NCBI GenBank assembly: GCA_964546935.1
Contig: CAZJLJ010000008.1
Location: 1 to 64,000, forward strand
Source: JALYTY01 sp964546935
GTDB taxonomy: Bacteria; Vulcanimicrobiota; Vulcanimicrobiia; Vulcanimicrobiales; Vulcanimicrobiaceae
Direction: 5' to 3'
Length of the DNA: 64,000 nucleotides
A program made the translations under genes and the position numbers. This document shows, piece by piece, positions 33,152-41,861 of this stretch. Within the stretch, counting starts at the first letter, position 1. Each line of letters begins with the position of its first letter. The notes below the pieces were generated by a model, which worked only from the letters and a program-made list of their open reading frames with translations, was not told where the DNA came from and searched no databases.

Positions 33152-34104
33152 AGCAGGCGAAGGATGAATGCCCCTATCGCGTAGTGGTCGTAGACGACGA
33201 CCGCAATCTCCGAAAAATTATCTCCACGAACCTCGAACTCGCCGGCTTTGACGTTCAGAGCGCGGCCGATGGCCGCGAGGCGCTCGAAAAGATCGAAGGG
33301 ATGCTTCCGGACATCGTACTGCTCGATTTGATGATGCCGTACATGGACGGCTACGAAGTCGCGCGCCGCATTCGCGGACATCAAAACCCCAATATTGCGA
33401 ACGTACCGATTATCATCCTAACGGCAAAGGGCGAGACCGAAGATAAGCTGCGCGGGTTTGAAGCCGGAGCGGACGATTACATGACGAAGCCGTTCGGTCC
33501 GCAAGAGTTGCTCGCACGCGTCCGCGCCAAAATCCGGCGCGTCGAAGTCGATTCGTCGCTCTCCCCGCTTACGCGGTTGCCGGGCAATCTTGCAATCGAA
33601 ATGGAGCTGCGCCGGCGTCTAGACGCGGAAGAGCCGTTCGCGGTGTTGTATCTCGATCTCGATAATTTCAAGGCGTTCAACGACGTCTACGGCTTTACGC
33701 ACGGCGACGAAGCAATTCAGCTGCTTGCGAGACTTAGCGTCGATGCCGTTCGCCGGCGCGGCACGATCAACGATTTCGTGGGGCACATCGGCGGCGACGA
33801 TTTCATCATCGTTACGGAAAACGGCCGCGCCGAAGAGATGGCCGGTGAAATCATCGCCGAGTTCGACCGTGAAATTCGCGCGCTCTATTCGCCAAAGGAT
33901 CTGCGGGCCGGCTACATCGAGACGCGCGACCGCCGGGGCACGTTAAACCGTTTCCCCATCATGACGCTTTCGATTGCCATCGTTTCTAACGATAGCCGTC
34001 AGCTCACGAATTACGCGCAAGTCGGCGAAGCTGCGGCCGAGCTGAAGCGCTTCGCGAAGTCGATCTCCGGTTCTGTTTTCGTAAAGGACAAACGCCGCTC
34101 ATGA
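33148..34104 (+). CDS. Response regulator with REC and variant GGDEF (GGDDF) domains
   Basis: 318 residues. REC domain (10-128) has the acidic triplet Asp16-Asp18, phosphoacceptor Asp60 (IVLLDLMMP), Thr92 and Lys114, all intact. The second domain is GGDEF-like: LYLDLDNFKAFNDVYGFTHGDE with the first metal aspartates, then IGGDDF at 214-219 where active cyclases have GGDEF or GGEEF. The usual inhibitory I-site RxxD is absent (TIND instead), and the customary arginine before GG is histidine. It may be a weak cyclase, a c-di-GMP or GTP sensor, or inactive; sequence cannot decide. Overlaps both neighbours by 4 bp (ATGA), so its level is tied to the kinase and to EnvC. A PilZ gene lies 8 kb downstream. 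Confidence 0.9.
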   Translation: MKQAKDECPYRVVVVDDDRNLRKIISTNLELAGFDVQSAADGREALEKIEGMLPDIVLLDLMMPYMDGYEVARRIRGHQNPNIANVPIIILTAKGETEDKLRGFEAGADDYMTKPFGPQELLARVRAKIRRVEVDSSLSPLTRLPGNLAIEMELRRRLDAEEPFAVLYLDLDNFKAFNDVYGFTHGDEAIQLLARLSVDAVRRRGTINDFVGHIGGDDFIIVTENGRAEEMAGEIIAEFDREIRALYSPKDLRAGYIETRDRRGTLNRFPIMTLSIAIVSNDSRQLTNYAQVGEAAAELKRFAKSISGSVFVKDKRRS

Positions 34105-35312
34105 AACTGCGCCGCACCGCTGCCGCCGCACTTCTGCTTCTGCTCATGCCGTCGCTGACGCTTGCCGCAAAGGTTCATAAGCCGACGCTGCAGCAACGCA
34201 TCGAAGCGGAACGCCAGAAGAGTCAGGCTTTGCAAGCGAAGCTGCAGGCGAAGCGTCAGGATTTGAACGTGGCGACCTTGCATGTAAACGATCTGCAGTC
34301 GCAGCTTCATCAAACCAACGTCGCGATCGCGCAGGTCAACTCGCATCTCTCCGACCTTACGGCGCAAACGCGTTCCACGCAACGCAAGCTCGATTGGAAC
34401 ACCATCCAGCTGAATGCAGCGAAGCACAGCCTCGAATTGCACGACTCGCTGCTGAAAAAGCGACTGATAGACATTTACGAAAACGGCGACATGGGATATG
34501 CGGCCGTGCTTCTTTCGGCGCGATCCTTTACCGAGTTCGTAGAGCGATGGGAAGACCTTAGGCTCCTGATTGCAACCAACGAGAAAGCCGTGCGCGCACG
34601 CAAGGATGCGGAAGCAAAAGTTGCTTCGGTGCAAAACGCGCTGGAAAGCACGCAGCTGGAACTCGATCGCGAACAACAAGAACAGCAGCAGGCGCGCAAT
34701 CAACTCGACGGCCTCGCGCAAGAACGCGCGAATCTCGTGTCAATTGCAGACACCCAGCGCCGCCAGGTCGCAACCGAAGTTGCCGAAATCGAAAATCTTT
34801 CAGCTGCGGAAGAAGCGCAACTCGAAGCGTTGATTCAAGAGCGCCAGCGCGAGCTGGAGGCAGAACGTGAAGCCGCTCGCCGCGCCGCGGGAATCGCCGG
34901 CAAGCCCATGCCAAGCGAGGCAGGCCCCGGCGGCTTTGCTTGGCCGGTTTCGGGAACGATCACGTCGCCGTACGGCTGGCGCTCCAATCCATTCGGCGGC
35001 TCGCCCGACTTCCACCCAGGCTTAGATATAGCGGCGCCGATGGGAACCACCGTCACAGCCGCCGCGACGGGAACCGTTATCCTCGCGCAGTGGTACGGTG
35101 GTTACGGTAACTTCGTCATGATCGACCACGGTGGAAACGTGTCCAGCGGTTACGGGCACCTCTCCGCGATTTACGTATCGGTGGGACAGCAAGTTCAACG
35201 CGGGCAGGCTATTGGCGCCGTAGGGAGTACCGGACATTCCACGGGACCCCACGTCCACTTCGAAATCCGCGTCAACGGCAAGCCTGTTGACCCGACTCCC
35301 CGGTTACATTAA
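34101..35312 (+). CDS. envC: EnvC-type murein hydrolase activator (coiled coil + M23)
   Basis: 403 residues. Signal peptide 1-22 (AAAALLLLLMPSLTLAAK), a long coiled coil about 28-120 and 155-262, split by a helical hairpin (LIDIYENGDMGYAAVLLSARSFTEFVERW, 122-150) that matches the restraining region of EnvC/PcsB-like proteins, then an LytM/M23 domain about 285-400 with HPGLD (His305, Asp309) and HVHF (His384, His386). E. coli EnvC lacks zinc ligands and only activates amidases; here all ligands are present, so direct endopeptidase action on peptidoglycan is possible. It starts within the response-regulator stop. In other bacteria FtsEX controls EnvC or PcsB through this coiled coil, so the gene's presence in an ftsEX unit is meaningful. 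Confidence 0.9.
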   Translation: MKLRRTAAAALLLLLMPSLTLAAKVHKPTLQQRIEAERQKSQALQAKLQAKRQDLNVATLHVNDLQSQLHQTNVAIAQVNSHLSDLTAQTRSTQRKLDWNTIQLNAAKHSLELHDSLLKKRLIDIYENGDMGYAAVLLSARSFTEFVERWEDLRLLIATNEKAVRARKDAEAKVASVQNALESTQLELDREQQEQQQARNQLDGLAQERANLVSIADTQRRQVATEVAEIENLSAAEEAQLEALIQERQRELEAEREAARRAAGIAGKPMPSEAGPGGFAWPVSGTITSPYGWRSNPFGGSPDFHPGLDIAAPMGTTVTAAATGTVILAQWYGGYGNFVMIDHGGNVSSGYGHLSAIYVSVGQQVQRGQAIGAVGSTGHSTGPHVHFEIRVNGKPVDPTPRLH

Positions 35313-35376
35313 GAAATAGCAAGTATCTTCCCGAGGGTAGAAACTTCGGAGATACGTGCACCGGTACAGAGGATCA

Positions 35377-36789
35377 ATGACCGCAACATTCCGCGCGCTG
35401 CTAGCAGCGCTTATCGTCGTCGTCGTCGCGAGCGCCGGCGCGCTTTACATTGGCTATCGCAACGGCGTGCAAAGCGTCCGTGCCCACGAGCTTGCCTTCA
35501 ACGTCGCCACTACCGGCGACGTTCGTTCGCTATTCGACGGCTCGCAGGGCCAAGCGCAGCTGCTTGGCGTGGCGCTGCAAAAGCTCGAATCGAACTATTA
35601 TAAGCCGGTGGATCCGCAAGACACGTTTCGTGGCGAGCAAAAGGCGCTAACGCAGTATCTGCATTCGAAGAAGATTTCGAACGCGTCGATTCCGAACGCG
35701 ACGGCCACAGGGAACGTGCAAGAAGACGGCACCCGTCTTGCCGGCGTGCTTTCTTACGCCGAGACGCATTATGGCCCGAAGCTGGGGCCGAGCAGCGGCA
35801 CGGATCTTACCGAAACGGCGCTGCGCGGCGTGATGGAGTCGGTCAACGATCCCTATACCGTTTATCTCTCGCCGCGTGAAATGCAAGGGCTTTCCGAATC
35901 GCTCTCCGGCGGCAATTTTGGCGGCATCGGCGTTTATATTTATCAGCTGAAGACCGGCGAGATCGTTCTGCAGCCGATCGAGGGACTGCCCGCTTCGCGC
36001 GCCGGAATGAAGCCGGGTGAAGTGGTGGACAGCGTCGATGGTAAGGCGCTCAAGGGCGTCCCCATCGATTCAGTCGAGCGCATGATTCGCGGCGAAGCCG
36101 GATCGGCGGTCACGATGACGACGCACATGTACAAGAAGTCCAACGAGCACCACTACTCGATCGTGCGCGAGATCATCCACGTACCAACCGTGCGCGCTAA
36201 GATCGAGAACGGCTACGATTACATTCGCCTCTCGGACTTCGGTGAGACGTCGGCAACTGAGATGCACAAAGCCTTGCTCGACGGCAAAGCAAAGGGTGCG
36301 AAGGGCTTCATTCTCGACCTGCGAGACAACGGCGGCGGCCTCGTCGACGCCGCGGTGAAGATTTCGAGCTACTTCATCCCGCAGGGCGTGATCGTTTCGA
36401 CCATCGATCGCAACGGCAACAAGGAATCGCAGGAAGCCAACGGCGATGCGATCGGTGGCTTGCAACCGCTCGTTATCCTGGTGAACAAGTACACGGCAAG
36501 CGCCTCTGAGATTACCTCAGGCGCCCTTCAGGATTATCATTTAGCTAAATTGGTAGGAACCAAAACCTTCGGTAAAGGTGTTGTGCAAAGCATCTACCCA
36601 ATGCCCGACGACGGCGCGTTGAAGATCACGACCGCGAAGTACGTAACTCCGCTCGGCCGCGATATCCAACACAAGGGCATCACGCCCGATGTCGTTGTCG
36701 ATCAAAGTGTGGATCCCGCGTTGATCGATACCCCCGCCGATAAACAGCTTGCCGCTGCGAAGGCACAACTCAACAAACTTCTTCGTTAA
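35377..36789 (+). CDS. C-terminal processing protease CtpA-like (S41), copy 1
   Basis: 470 residues from ATG 35377 (AGAGGA just upstream); GTG 35356 would add seven residues, which I count in positions below. An N-terminal helix (ALLAALIVVVVASAGALYIGY) anchors or exports it. After a helical region, MESVNDPYTVYLSP starts the protease; PDZ about 185-275 (GGIGVYIYQL ... LPASRAGMKPGEVVDSVDG); the S41 core has DLRDNGGGLVDAA, nucleophile Ser382 in TASASEIT and general base Lys407 in FGKGVVQ, 25 residues apart as in CtpB. Such proteases trim or activate periplasmic proteins and in several bacteria degrade peptidoglycan hydrolases. It follows envC by 64 bp and is 8 bp upstream of a paralogue. Confidence 0.9.
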   Translation: MTATFRALLAALIVVVVASAGALYIGYRNGVQSVRAHELAFNVATTGDVRSLFDGSQGQAQLLGVALQKLESNYYKPVDPQDTFRGEQKALTQYLHSKKISNASIPNATATGNVQEDGTRLAGVLSYAETHYGPKLGPSSGTDLTETALRGVMESVNDPYTVYLSPREMQGLSESLSGGNFGGIGVYIYQLKTGEIVLQPIEGLPASRAGMKPGEVVDSVDGKALKGVPIDSVERMIRGEAGSAVTMTTHMYKKSNEHHYSIVREIIHVPTVRAKIENGYDYIRLSDFGETSATEMHKALLDGKAKGAKGFILDLRDNGGGLVDAAVKISSYFIPQGVIVSTIDRNGNKESQEANGDAIGGLQPLVILVNKYTASASEITSGALQDYHLAKLVGTKTFGKGVVQSIYPMPDDGALKITTAKYVTPLGRDIQHKGITPDVVVDQSVDPALIDTPADKQLAAAKAQLNKLLR

Positions 36790-36797
36790 CAAGGCAC

Positions 36798-38165
36798 ATG
36801 AAAAAAGCCCAATCGCTTGCCCTCGCGGCGCTTTTCGCCGTGACGCTGACGCAGATACCAACGGCGACGCCGGCCGCATCGGCCGATACGCTTCCGGCAC
36901 TAGAAGCCAGCGAAATACAAACGAGCTATCAAAACTTAACGACGGAATTCTATAAGAGGGTCGATCCCCAGACGGTCCTGGATTCCGTGCACGACGAGCT
37001 TGCGGCCACGCTGAAGAAAGCCGGCGTAAGTCGACCGTTAGCCGCGTTGCACGCGAGCGACGCTCCGGCTTCGAACGTCCGGACGATCGATAATGCGGTG
37101 ACGACGGCTGAGCGCGCCGCCGGTCCGAAGCTCACAACACGTGAACTGAGCTATGCAGCGATCGCGGGCATCATGGATTCGGTACACGACCGTTACACGG
37201 TCTTCCTGAGTCCGAAAGATTTCGCCGACTTGAATCAGGGCTTGGACGGCTCGGATTTCGGCGGTACCGGCATCGTGATTCAAGTCGATGACGCCACGAA
37301 GTTCATCGACGTAAGCAACGTCGTACCGGACGGCCCTGCGGACAAAGCGGGCATTCAGCAAGACGATGTGATCACTGCGATCGACGGCATCACGACGAAG
37401 AACATGCCGATGGATAAGGCGAGCGCGCATCTGCGCGGCAAAGAAGGCACGAACGTTTCGATCGCCGTTCAACGAGACGGAAAGGCGCTTCCGCCCATCA
37501 CGATTACTCGTGCGAAAATCCATCAATTGAGCGTCTTCGAAAAGATGCTTCCGAACAAAATCGGCTATGTCGCGCTCACCGTTTTCGGACGTGACACCGG
37601 TAACGAATTGGCTACCGCGCTCGATCGCCTGCAAAAACAAGGCGCACGCGCGATTATCATGGATTTGCGTGAGAACGGCGGCGGCTATCTCGATGCCGCG
37701 GTCGCGGTAAGCTCGAAGTTCATCTCGTCCGGACCGATCGTTTCGATCGAATCGCGCGGCTCGAACATTACGACCCGTGAAGCCGACGACACTGCCATTT
37801 CGCCGGTGCCGCTTGCGGTTCTCGTGAACGGCCACACTGCTTCGGCATCGGAGATTACCGCGGGCGCGATTCAAGACACCGGCGTCGGCACGATCATCGG
37901 TGAGAAGACGTTCGGCAAAGGCGTCGTGCAGTCGATCTTCCCGCTTCCGGATAAATCGGCGGTGAAGATTACGACGGCACGTTATCTGACGCCGCATAAC
38001 CGGGATATCAACCATCTCGGCATCGCCCCCGACATCGCGATTTCCGAGAACAAGGGTGCGCGCTTCGGCGATCCCTCGAAGGATGTGCAATTGAAACGCG
38101 CCGTCGATTACATCGACGATCGCGTCGCACACCTCGACAGCTCGAACGCGAGTAACACGCCGTAG
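36798..38165 (+). CDS. C-terminal processing protease CtpA-like (S41), copy 2
   Basis: 455 residues, a paralogue of the previous gene with the same order of parts: signal (LALAALFAVTLTQIPTATPA, probably cleaved near ASA-D), SVHDRYTVFLSP, PDZ about 155-240, and an S41 core with DLRENGGGYLDAA, Ser349 (TASASEIT) and Lys374 (FGKGVVQ). Unlike copy 1 it appears secreted rather than anchored. Copies are diverged well beyond recent duplication, so they may have different substrates or form a mixed assembly. A strong terminator follows at 38187 and ends the ftsEX unit. Confidence 0.9.
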   Translation: MKKAQSLALAALFAVTLTQIPTATPAASADTLPALEASEIQTSYQNLTTEFYKRVDPQTVLDSVHDELAATLKKAGVSRPLAALHASDAPASNVRTIDNAVTTAERAAGPKLTTRELSYAAIAGIMDSVHDRYTVFLSPKDFADLNQGLDGSDFGGTGIVIQVDDATKFIDVSNVVPDGPADKAGIQQDDVITAIDGITTKNMPMDKASAHLRGKEGTNVSIAVQRDGKALPPITITRAKIHQLSVFEKMLPNKIGYVALTVFGRDTGNELATALDRLQKQGARAIIMDLRENGGGYLDAAVAVSSKFISSGPIVSIESRGSNITTREADDTAISPVPLAVLVNGHTASASEITAGAIQDTGVGTIIGEKTFGKGVVQSIFPLPDKSAVKITTARYLTPHNRDINHLGIAPDIAISENKGARFGDPSKDVQLKRAVDYIDDRVAHLDSSNASNTP

Positions 38166-38186
38166 AGCGGGAAGAGCATATCAACA

Positions 38187-38216
38187 AAAGGGCCGCAAAA
38201 TCGCGGCCCTTTTTTT
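38187..38216 (+). terminator. Strong terminator ending the ftsEX-ctp unit
   Basis: AAAGGGCCGC (38187-38196) pairs with GCGGCCCTTT (38203-38212) around a 6-nt loop, followed by an unbroken run of seven T (38210-38216). A reading on the minus strand begins with AAAGGG and could also end the convergent HAD gene, whose stop codon lies within it (38215-38217). Confidence 0.92.
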
Positions 38217-38844
38217 AATCGAACAACGCGCTCTCGATCTGAGAAAAAGACGAGAACGTATCGTGCGGGACTGCACGTTCCGTTAGATATTTTTCGAGCG
38301 TCCGGCCGGCTTTCGCAAAACGCCGGTCTGCGGTAAGCGCCGCTTCATAATCGGAGGGCCCATCGCCGACGTAAACCGTCTGCGAACCGCGTTCCTTAGC
38401 AGCGCGGACATCGGCGGCTTTGTTATGTCCGTTATCCGACTCGTCGCGAAAGATGAAGCGCCAGCCGTGCGGCGACGCATCGATACCGTTGGCGAGGATT
38501 GGGACGCGTTCTAACCCGTTGCGGACGAATGCCCGCTCGATCAATGGCTGCACACCGGAAGAAAGTACCGTAAGGGCAGCACCTTCGCGTTCGCAGCGTT
38601 CGACGAAGCGCGCAAATGTTGGATCGAACGCGGTACCGTCACGGAGCAGCGCGTCTGCTTCATCTAGCGTCGCATGAACGCCCGCAGCTTGCGCGGCAAG
38701 AACTTCACGCAGCGTCATTGCGCCCGCGTGAAGTTTCTCTTCGAGTTCTTCCCACCGATGCGCGCCGACGTAGGCGCGCACCAGTACGTCAAACGTGTCC
38801 AGATCCGTGATCGTCCCGTCGTAATCGACGAAGACCTCGAGCAT
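38215..38844 (-). CDS. HAD-IB family phosphatase (MtnX/SerB-like)
   Basis: 209 residues. HAD motif I is VDYDGTITD (Asp-x-Asp at the start), motif II is LTVLSSG, the motif III lysine is in GHNKAADVRAA and motif IV is YVGDGPSDYEAA. The all-helical cap between motifs I and II places it in subclass I, with best resemblance to MtnX (2-hydroxy-3-keto-5-methylthiopentenyl-1-phosphate phosphatase of the methionine salvage pathway) and phosphoserine phosphatases. No other mtn genes are nearby, so the substrate is uncertain. It overlaps the RNase gene stop by one base and is likely in one unit with it. Confidence 0.82.
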   Translation of the reverse strand: MLEVFVDYDGTITDLDTFDVLVRAYVGAHRWEELEEKLHAGAMTLREVLAAQAAGVHATLDEADALLRDGTAFDPTFARFVERCEREGAALTVLSSGVQPLIERAFVRNGLERVPILANGIDASPHGWRFIFRDESDNGHNKAADVRAAKERGSQTVYVGDGPSDYEAALTADRRFAKAGRTLEKYLTERAVPHDTFSSFSQIESALFD

Positions 38845-41660
38845 TATTTCTTTTTGCGCGTGGCCGTTGTCGTCGATTTCTTGCGGGTCGACGTCTTCTT
38901 TACCGTAGGCTCGGCAACAGTCGCCGGTTCTTTCTTCGCACGTGTCGTGCGCTTCGGTTTGGTTTCCGCCGCAACGGCGTCTACCGTTTTGGCGGCTTGC
39001 TTGCGCGTGCGCTTCGGCTTTGCTTCGGGTTCCGGAGCAGCAGCAACCGCGTCGGCGGCTTTCTTACGCGTACGCTTCGGTTTTTCGGCCGGTGCCTGAG
39101 GTTCGGCCGCGGGTAGTGCCGCGATGCGCTGCGACGGAAGTTCTCCGCCGAACCCAGCCGCGCTGCGGCGGCGACGCGCCGGCTTCGTTGGACGCGGCTC
39201 TTCCTCGCGCACGGTTAGGTGCGGCGGCGGAGCCTCCACGGCGGGCGGATGCGCGCGGTGAAGCGGCGCAATCGCACGCGACGGTTCGCGCGGTGCGGTT
39301 TTTCCGGTTGGATGGGCTGCCCCATCGGCTCCGACACGGAACACGTGCCGGTCCGGTACGGGCGGCGTCTGCGGAAGCGAACCGGTGAGCGGCTCGACAC
39401 CCGGCGCGGGTTGGCCGTTCGCTGCGAAGGGTTGTTCCCCACCGGCACCGCCGCGTCCGCGACGGCGACGGCGACGACGCCGGCGGCGATGCCCGCCTTC
39501 GCCTTCTTGGTCTCCAGGTCCGAAATGACGCTCGGCGGGATGACCCTGGGCGGCAGCCGCGGGAGCCTCTAACTCTTCGTCTTCCTCTTCTTCGTACTCG
39601 GCGCTCTGCGCAACAGCACTTTGCGCCGGGATCCCGACCTGTGCTGCAGCCTCGAACGCGCCCCCGCGTCCACGGCCACGGCCGCGACGGCGGCGACGGC
39701 GTTTGCTGCGGCCGTCTCGTGCTTCGTTTTCGTTGATTACGATCGCGTCTTCGAGCTGTTCGGCTTTCACCTCGGCGACGACCGCAGGGTCCTGCGCTTC
39801 CTCTTCTTCGGTTATCGTCGTGATGCCGATCGGCGGACGCGCTTGTTGTTGCGATGCCGCTTCTTCCGCGAGTTCGCGCAGTTGTTGCGCCTCTTCGGTC
39901 GCGGTCAGCTCGCCCTTGCCCTTGCCGCGACGACGCTTTTTCTTCGCGGCGGAAACGGTAGCCGAAACGAGTTCAGCCAGCACGTGGTCTTCTTCGTCGT
40001 CGACATCCAAAATGCGAATGCGTGCCGAATTGCCCGCGTTGTTTGCGGCGTTCTCGACTTCGACCAAGTGTCCACCGACGACCGCCGCAGCCGAGGTTGC
40101 GTTTGGCAGACGTCCGGGAAGCAGTTCGACTTCGTGTTCGTCTCCCACGCGGATTGCGTGGGTCGAATCGTGCTTGAATTCCGAAAGCGGCTCGATGCGG
40201 GTGCGCTCCGGATGCAACATCGGATCGACTCGCACGTGAATATCGGTTCCGAGATTGCGAGCGAGTTCTTCGCACTCGTCCTCGTACCAGAACTCCATTT
40301 GCGCGCCGACTGTCGGAGCGACTTTCACTACGAGCGGCTGATGATCGTGCGCATGACCGTTACGCGAGAATTCATCGCGAACGTTGCGGAACGTCTCGAT
40401 AGCGACGGTTTGCGAAGACATCACGGTGCCCATACCGCTGCACGTCGGACACGTTCCACGCAGTTGGGCGCCGAGGTCTTTGCCGACGCGCTTGCGCGTG
40501 AATTCGAGCAAACCAAGATTCGAGAACGATTGAATCGTGGCACGCGTACGATCGCGGCGTAGGCCTTCTTCAAGCGCCTTGATGACTTTGCTACGCGAGC
40601 TCTCCGACGCCATGTCGATAAAGTCCACGACGATGATGCCGCCGATGTCCCGCAGCCGTACTTGTCGCGCAATCTCCGCCGCGGCTTCGAGGTTCGTCTT
40701 TAAAATTGTATCTTCGAGATTACGTCCGCCCGTGAACTTGCCGGAGTTAACGTCGATAACCGTTAACGCTTCCGTCGATTCGATAACGACCGATCCACCC
40801 GAGGGCAGATTCACTTTCGGCTTCATGAGTTTGCTCAACTCATCGGTGATTTTATAATCTTCGAAAAGATTGCGGCCGGAATTGTAATATTCGACCCGGT
40901 CTAAATATTGCGGGCCTAGCAGTTGGAGAAACTCGCGGACTTTGCGGTACTCTTCCTCGTTGTCGATGAGCACCTTATCTACGTCGGCCGTTACAAAATC
41001 GCGTGCGGCCTTGTAGACGAGATTCATGTCGCGATGCAATAGGGACGGTGATGGTGCACGCTTGAACGTTTCCAGAATTCCGTGCCACATGCGAATAAGC
41101 ACGCCCAGGTCGGCGATAAGCTCAGCTTCGCTAACACCTGCGGCAGCCGTTCGAACGACGGTTGCCATGCCCTCGGGACGAATCCGCTTCATCACCGCCT
41201 TGAGGCGATTGCGTTCTTCCGCCGACTCGATCTTCCGCGATACACCGGAGTACTTGCCGGTCGGCATCAGAATCAGATAACGCCCGGGCAGCGAAATGTT
41301 CGTTGAAATACGCGCGCCCTTTAAGCCGCGCGGTTCTTTCACGATCTGCACCAGGACGTCGTCGCCCTTTTTCACCTTCTCGCTGATGGTGAAGCCGGAG
41401 TGTCCGTGCGTTACTTCGACGTCGCCGATGTTGAGCGGCTGCTTATTGATATCGTCAACGTACAAGAACGCGTTGCGCCCGAGACCGATATCAACGAACG
41501 CTGCACCCATGCCGGGTAAAACGTTCTGAACTTTTCCTTTGTAAATCGAGCCGATAACTTTTTCTTCGCGCTCGATGTAGAGCTCGGCAAGCTCGCCGTT
41601 CTCCATAATGGCGACCCGGTTTTCCCACGGATCGCTCGAGATTAAAATCTCGCTCGACAA
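38844..41660 (-). CDS. rne: Ribonuclease E/G with extended basic C-terminal tail
   Basis: 938 residues. The catalytic half has an S1 RNA-binding domain (35-125, IGSIYKGKVQNVLPGMGAAFVDIG), the 5'-sensor/RNase H-like region, catalytic Asp303 (VIDVNSG) and Asp346 (VVDFIDM), and the zinc-link Cys404-x2-Cys407 (CPTCSG). These four positions have the same residue numbers as in E. coli RNase E. Beyond about 440 the sequence leaves the E. coli pattern: a short folded stretch with HVRVDPMLHPERTRIEPL, then acidic and Gln-rich segments with two Arg-rich blocks (RSKRRRRRRGRGRGRGG and HRRRRRRRRRRGRGG) and a final Lys/Ala/Thr-rich part with repeated KPKRTRK. The tail probably binds RNA or other degradosome parts. 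Start TTG 41660 has TGAGGA upstream. Confidence 0.92.
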   Translation of the reverse strand: MSSEILISSDPWENRVAIMENGELAELYIEREEKVIGSIYKGKVQNVLPGMGAAFVDIGLGRNAFLYVDDINKQPLNIGDVEVTHGHSGFTISEKVKKGDDVLVQIVKEPRGLKGARISTNISLPGRYLILMPTGKYSGVSRKIESAEERNRLKAVMKRIRPEGMATVVRTAAAGVSEAELIADLGVLIRMWHGILETFKRAPSPSLLHRDMNLVYKAARDFVTADVDKVLIDNEEEYRKVREFLQLLGPQYLDRVEYYNSGRNLFEDYKITDELSKLMKPKVNLPSGGSVVIESTEALTVIDVNSGKFTGGRNLEDTILKTNLEAAAEIARQVRLRDIGGIIVVDFIDMASESSRSKVIKALEEGLRRDRTRATIQSFSNLGLLEFTRKRVGKDLGAQLRGTCPTCSGMGTVMSSQTVAIETFRNVRDEFSRNGHAHDHQPLVVKVAPTVGAQMEFWYEDECEELARNLGTDIHVRVDPMLHPERTRIEPLSEFKHDSTHAIRVGDEHEVELLPGRLPNATSAAAVVGGHLVEVENAANNAGNSARIRILDVDDEEDHVLAELVSATVSAAKKKRRRGKGKGELTATEEAQQLRELAEEAASQQQARPPIGITTITEEEEAQDPAVVAEVKAEQLEDAIVINENEARDGRSKRRRRRRGRGRGRGGAFEAAAQVGIPAQSAVAQSAEYEEEEDEELEAPAAAAQGHPAERHFGPGDQEGEGGHRRRRRRRRRRGRGGAGGEQPFAANGQPAPGVEPLTGSLPQTPPVPDRHVFRVGADGAAHPTGKTAPREPSRAIAPLHRAHPPAVEAPPPHLTVREEEPRPTKPARRRRSAAGFGGELPSQRIAALPAAEPQAPAEKPKRTRKKAADAVAAAPEPEAKPKRTRKQAAKTVDAVAAETKPKRTTRAKKEPATVAEPTVKKTSTRKKSTTTATRKKK

Positions 41661-41861
41661 ATTGTCCTCAAACCTCTAAGGGGCGCCTCGCGGGCACCAG
41701 CCTCTAACTATTGCGGCGACGACCCAGCGGTAATCGGGATCGCTGCAGCCGCTAAAAACTTTTATAAGCGCTCCCAGCTTCACGGAGCAGCCGTTACGGA
41801 CCTTTTTACCGAAACCAGGCAAAAGGTCTCTCGACCGAGTGCCGCCAGAACGTCATACTGG
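41661..41861. promoter_or_regulatory. Divergent intergenic region between rne and the PilZ gene
   Basis: This 201-bp stretch must hold promoters for both directions. CTTTTATAAGC at 41759-41769 gives a TATAAG-like element on the plus strand and TTATAA on the minus. On the minus strand the rne leader contains GCTCC/GGAGC (hairpin) shortly after that. I compared the plus strand with the c-di-GMP-I riboswitch core because a PilZ gene follows, but found no GGCAAACC/GACGCAAAGCC-type match. RNase E leaders are often autoregulated, so the structured rne leader is worth folding. Confidence 0.35.

Noticed and set aside
37038..38132. 364-codon minus-strand frame opposite the second Ctp protease
   Set aside because: Arg/Asp-rich shadow of a gene with complete S41 motifs; no start signal or homology.
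39621..40562. 313-codon plus-strand frame opposite RNase E/G
   Set aside because: Shadow frame caused by biased codons; the RNase reading frame is intact throughout.
41661..41861. Possible c-di-GMP riboswitch upstream of the PilZ gene
   Set aside because: Checked the plus strand for the conserved core segments and found none.
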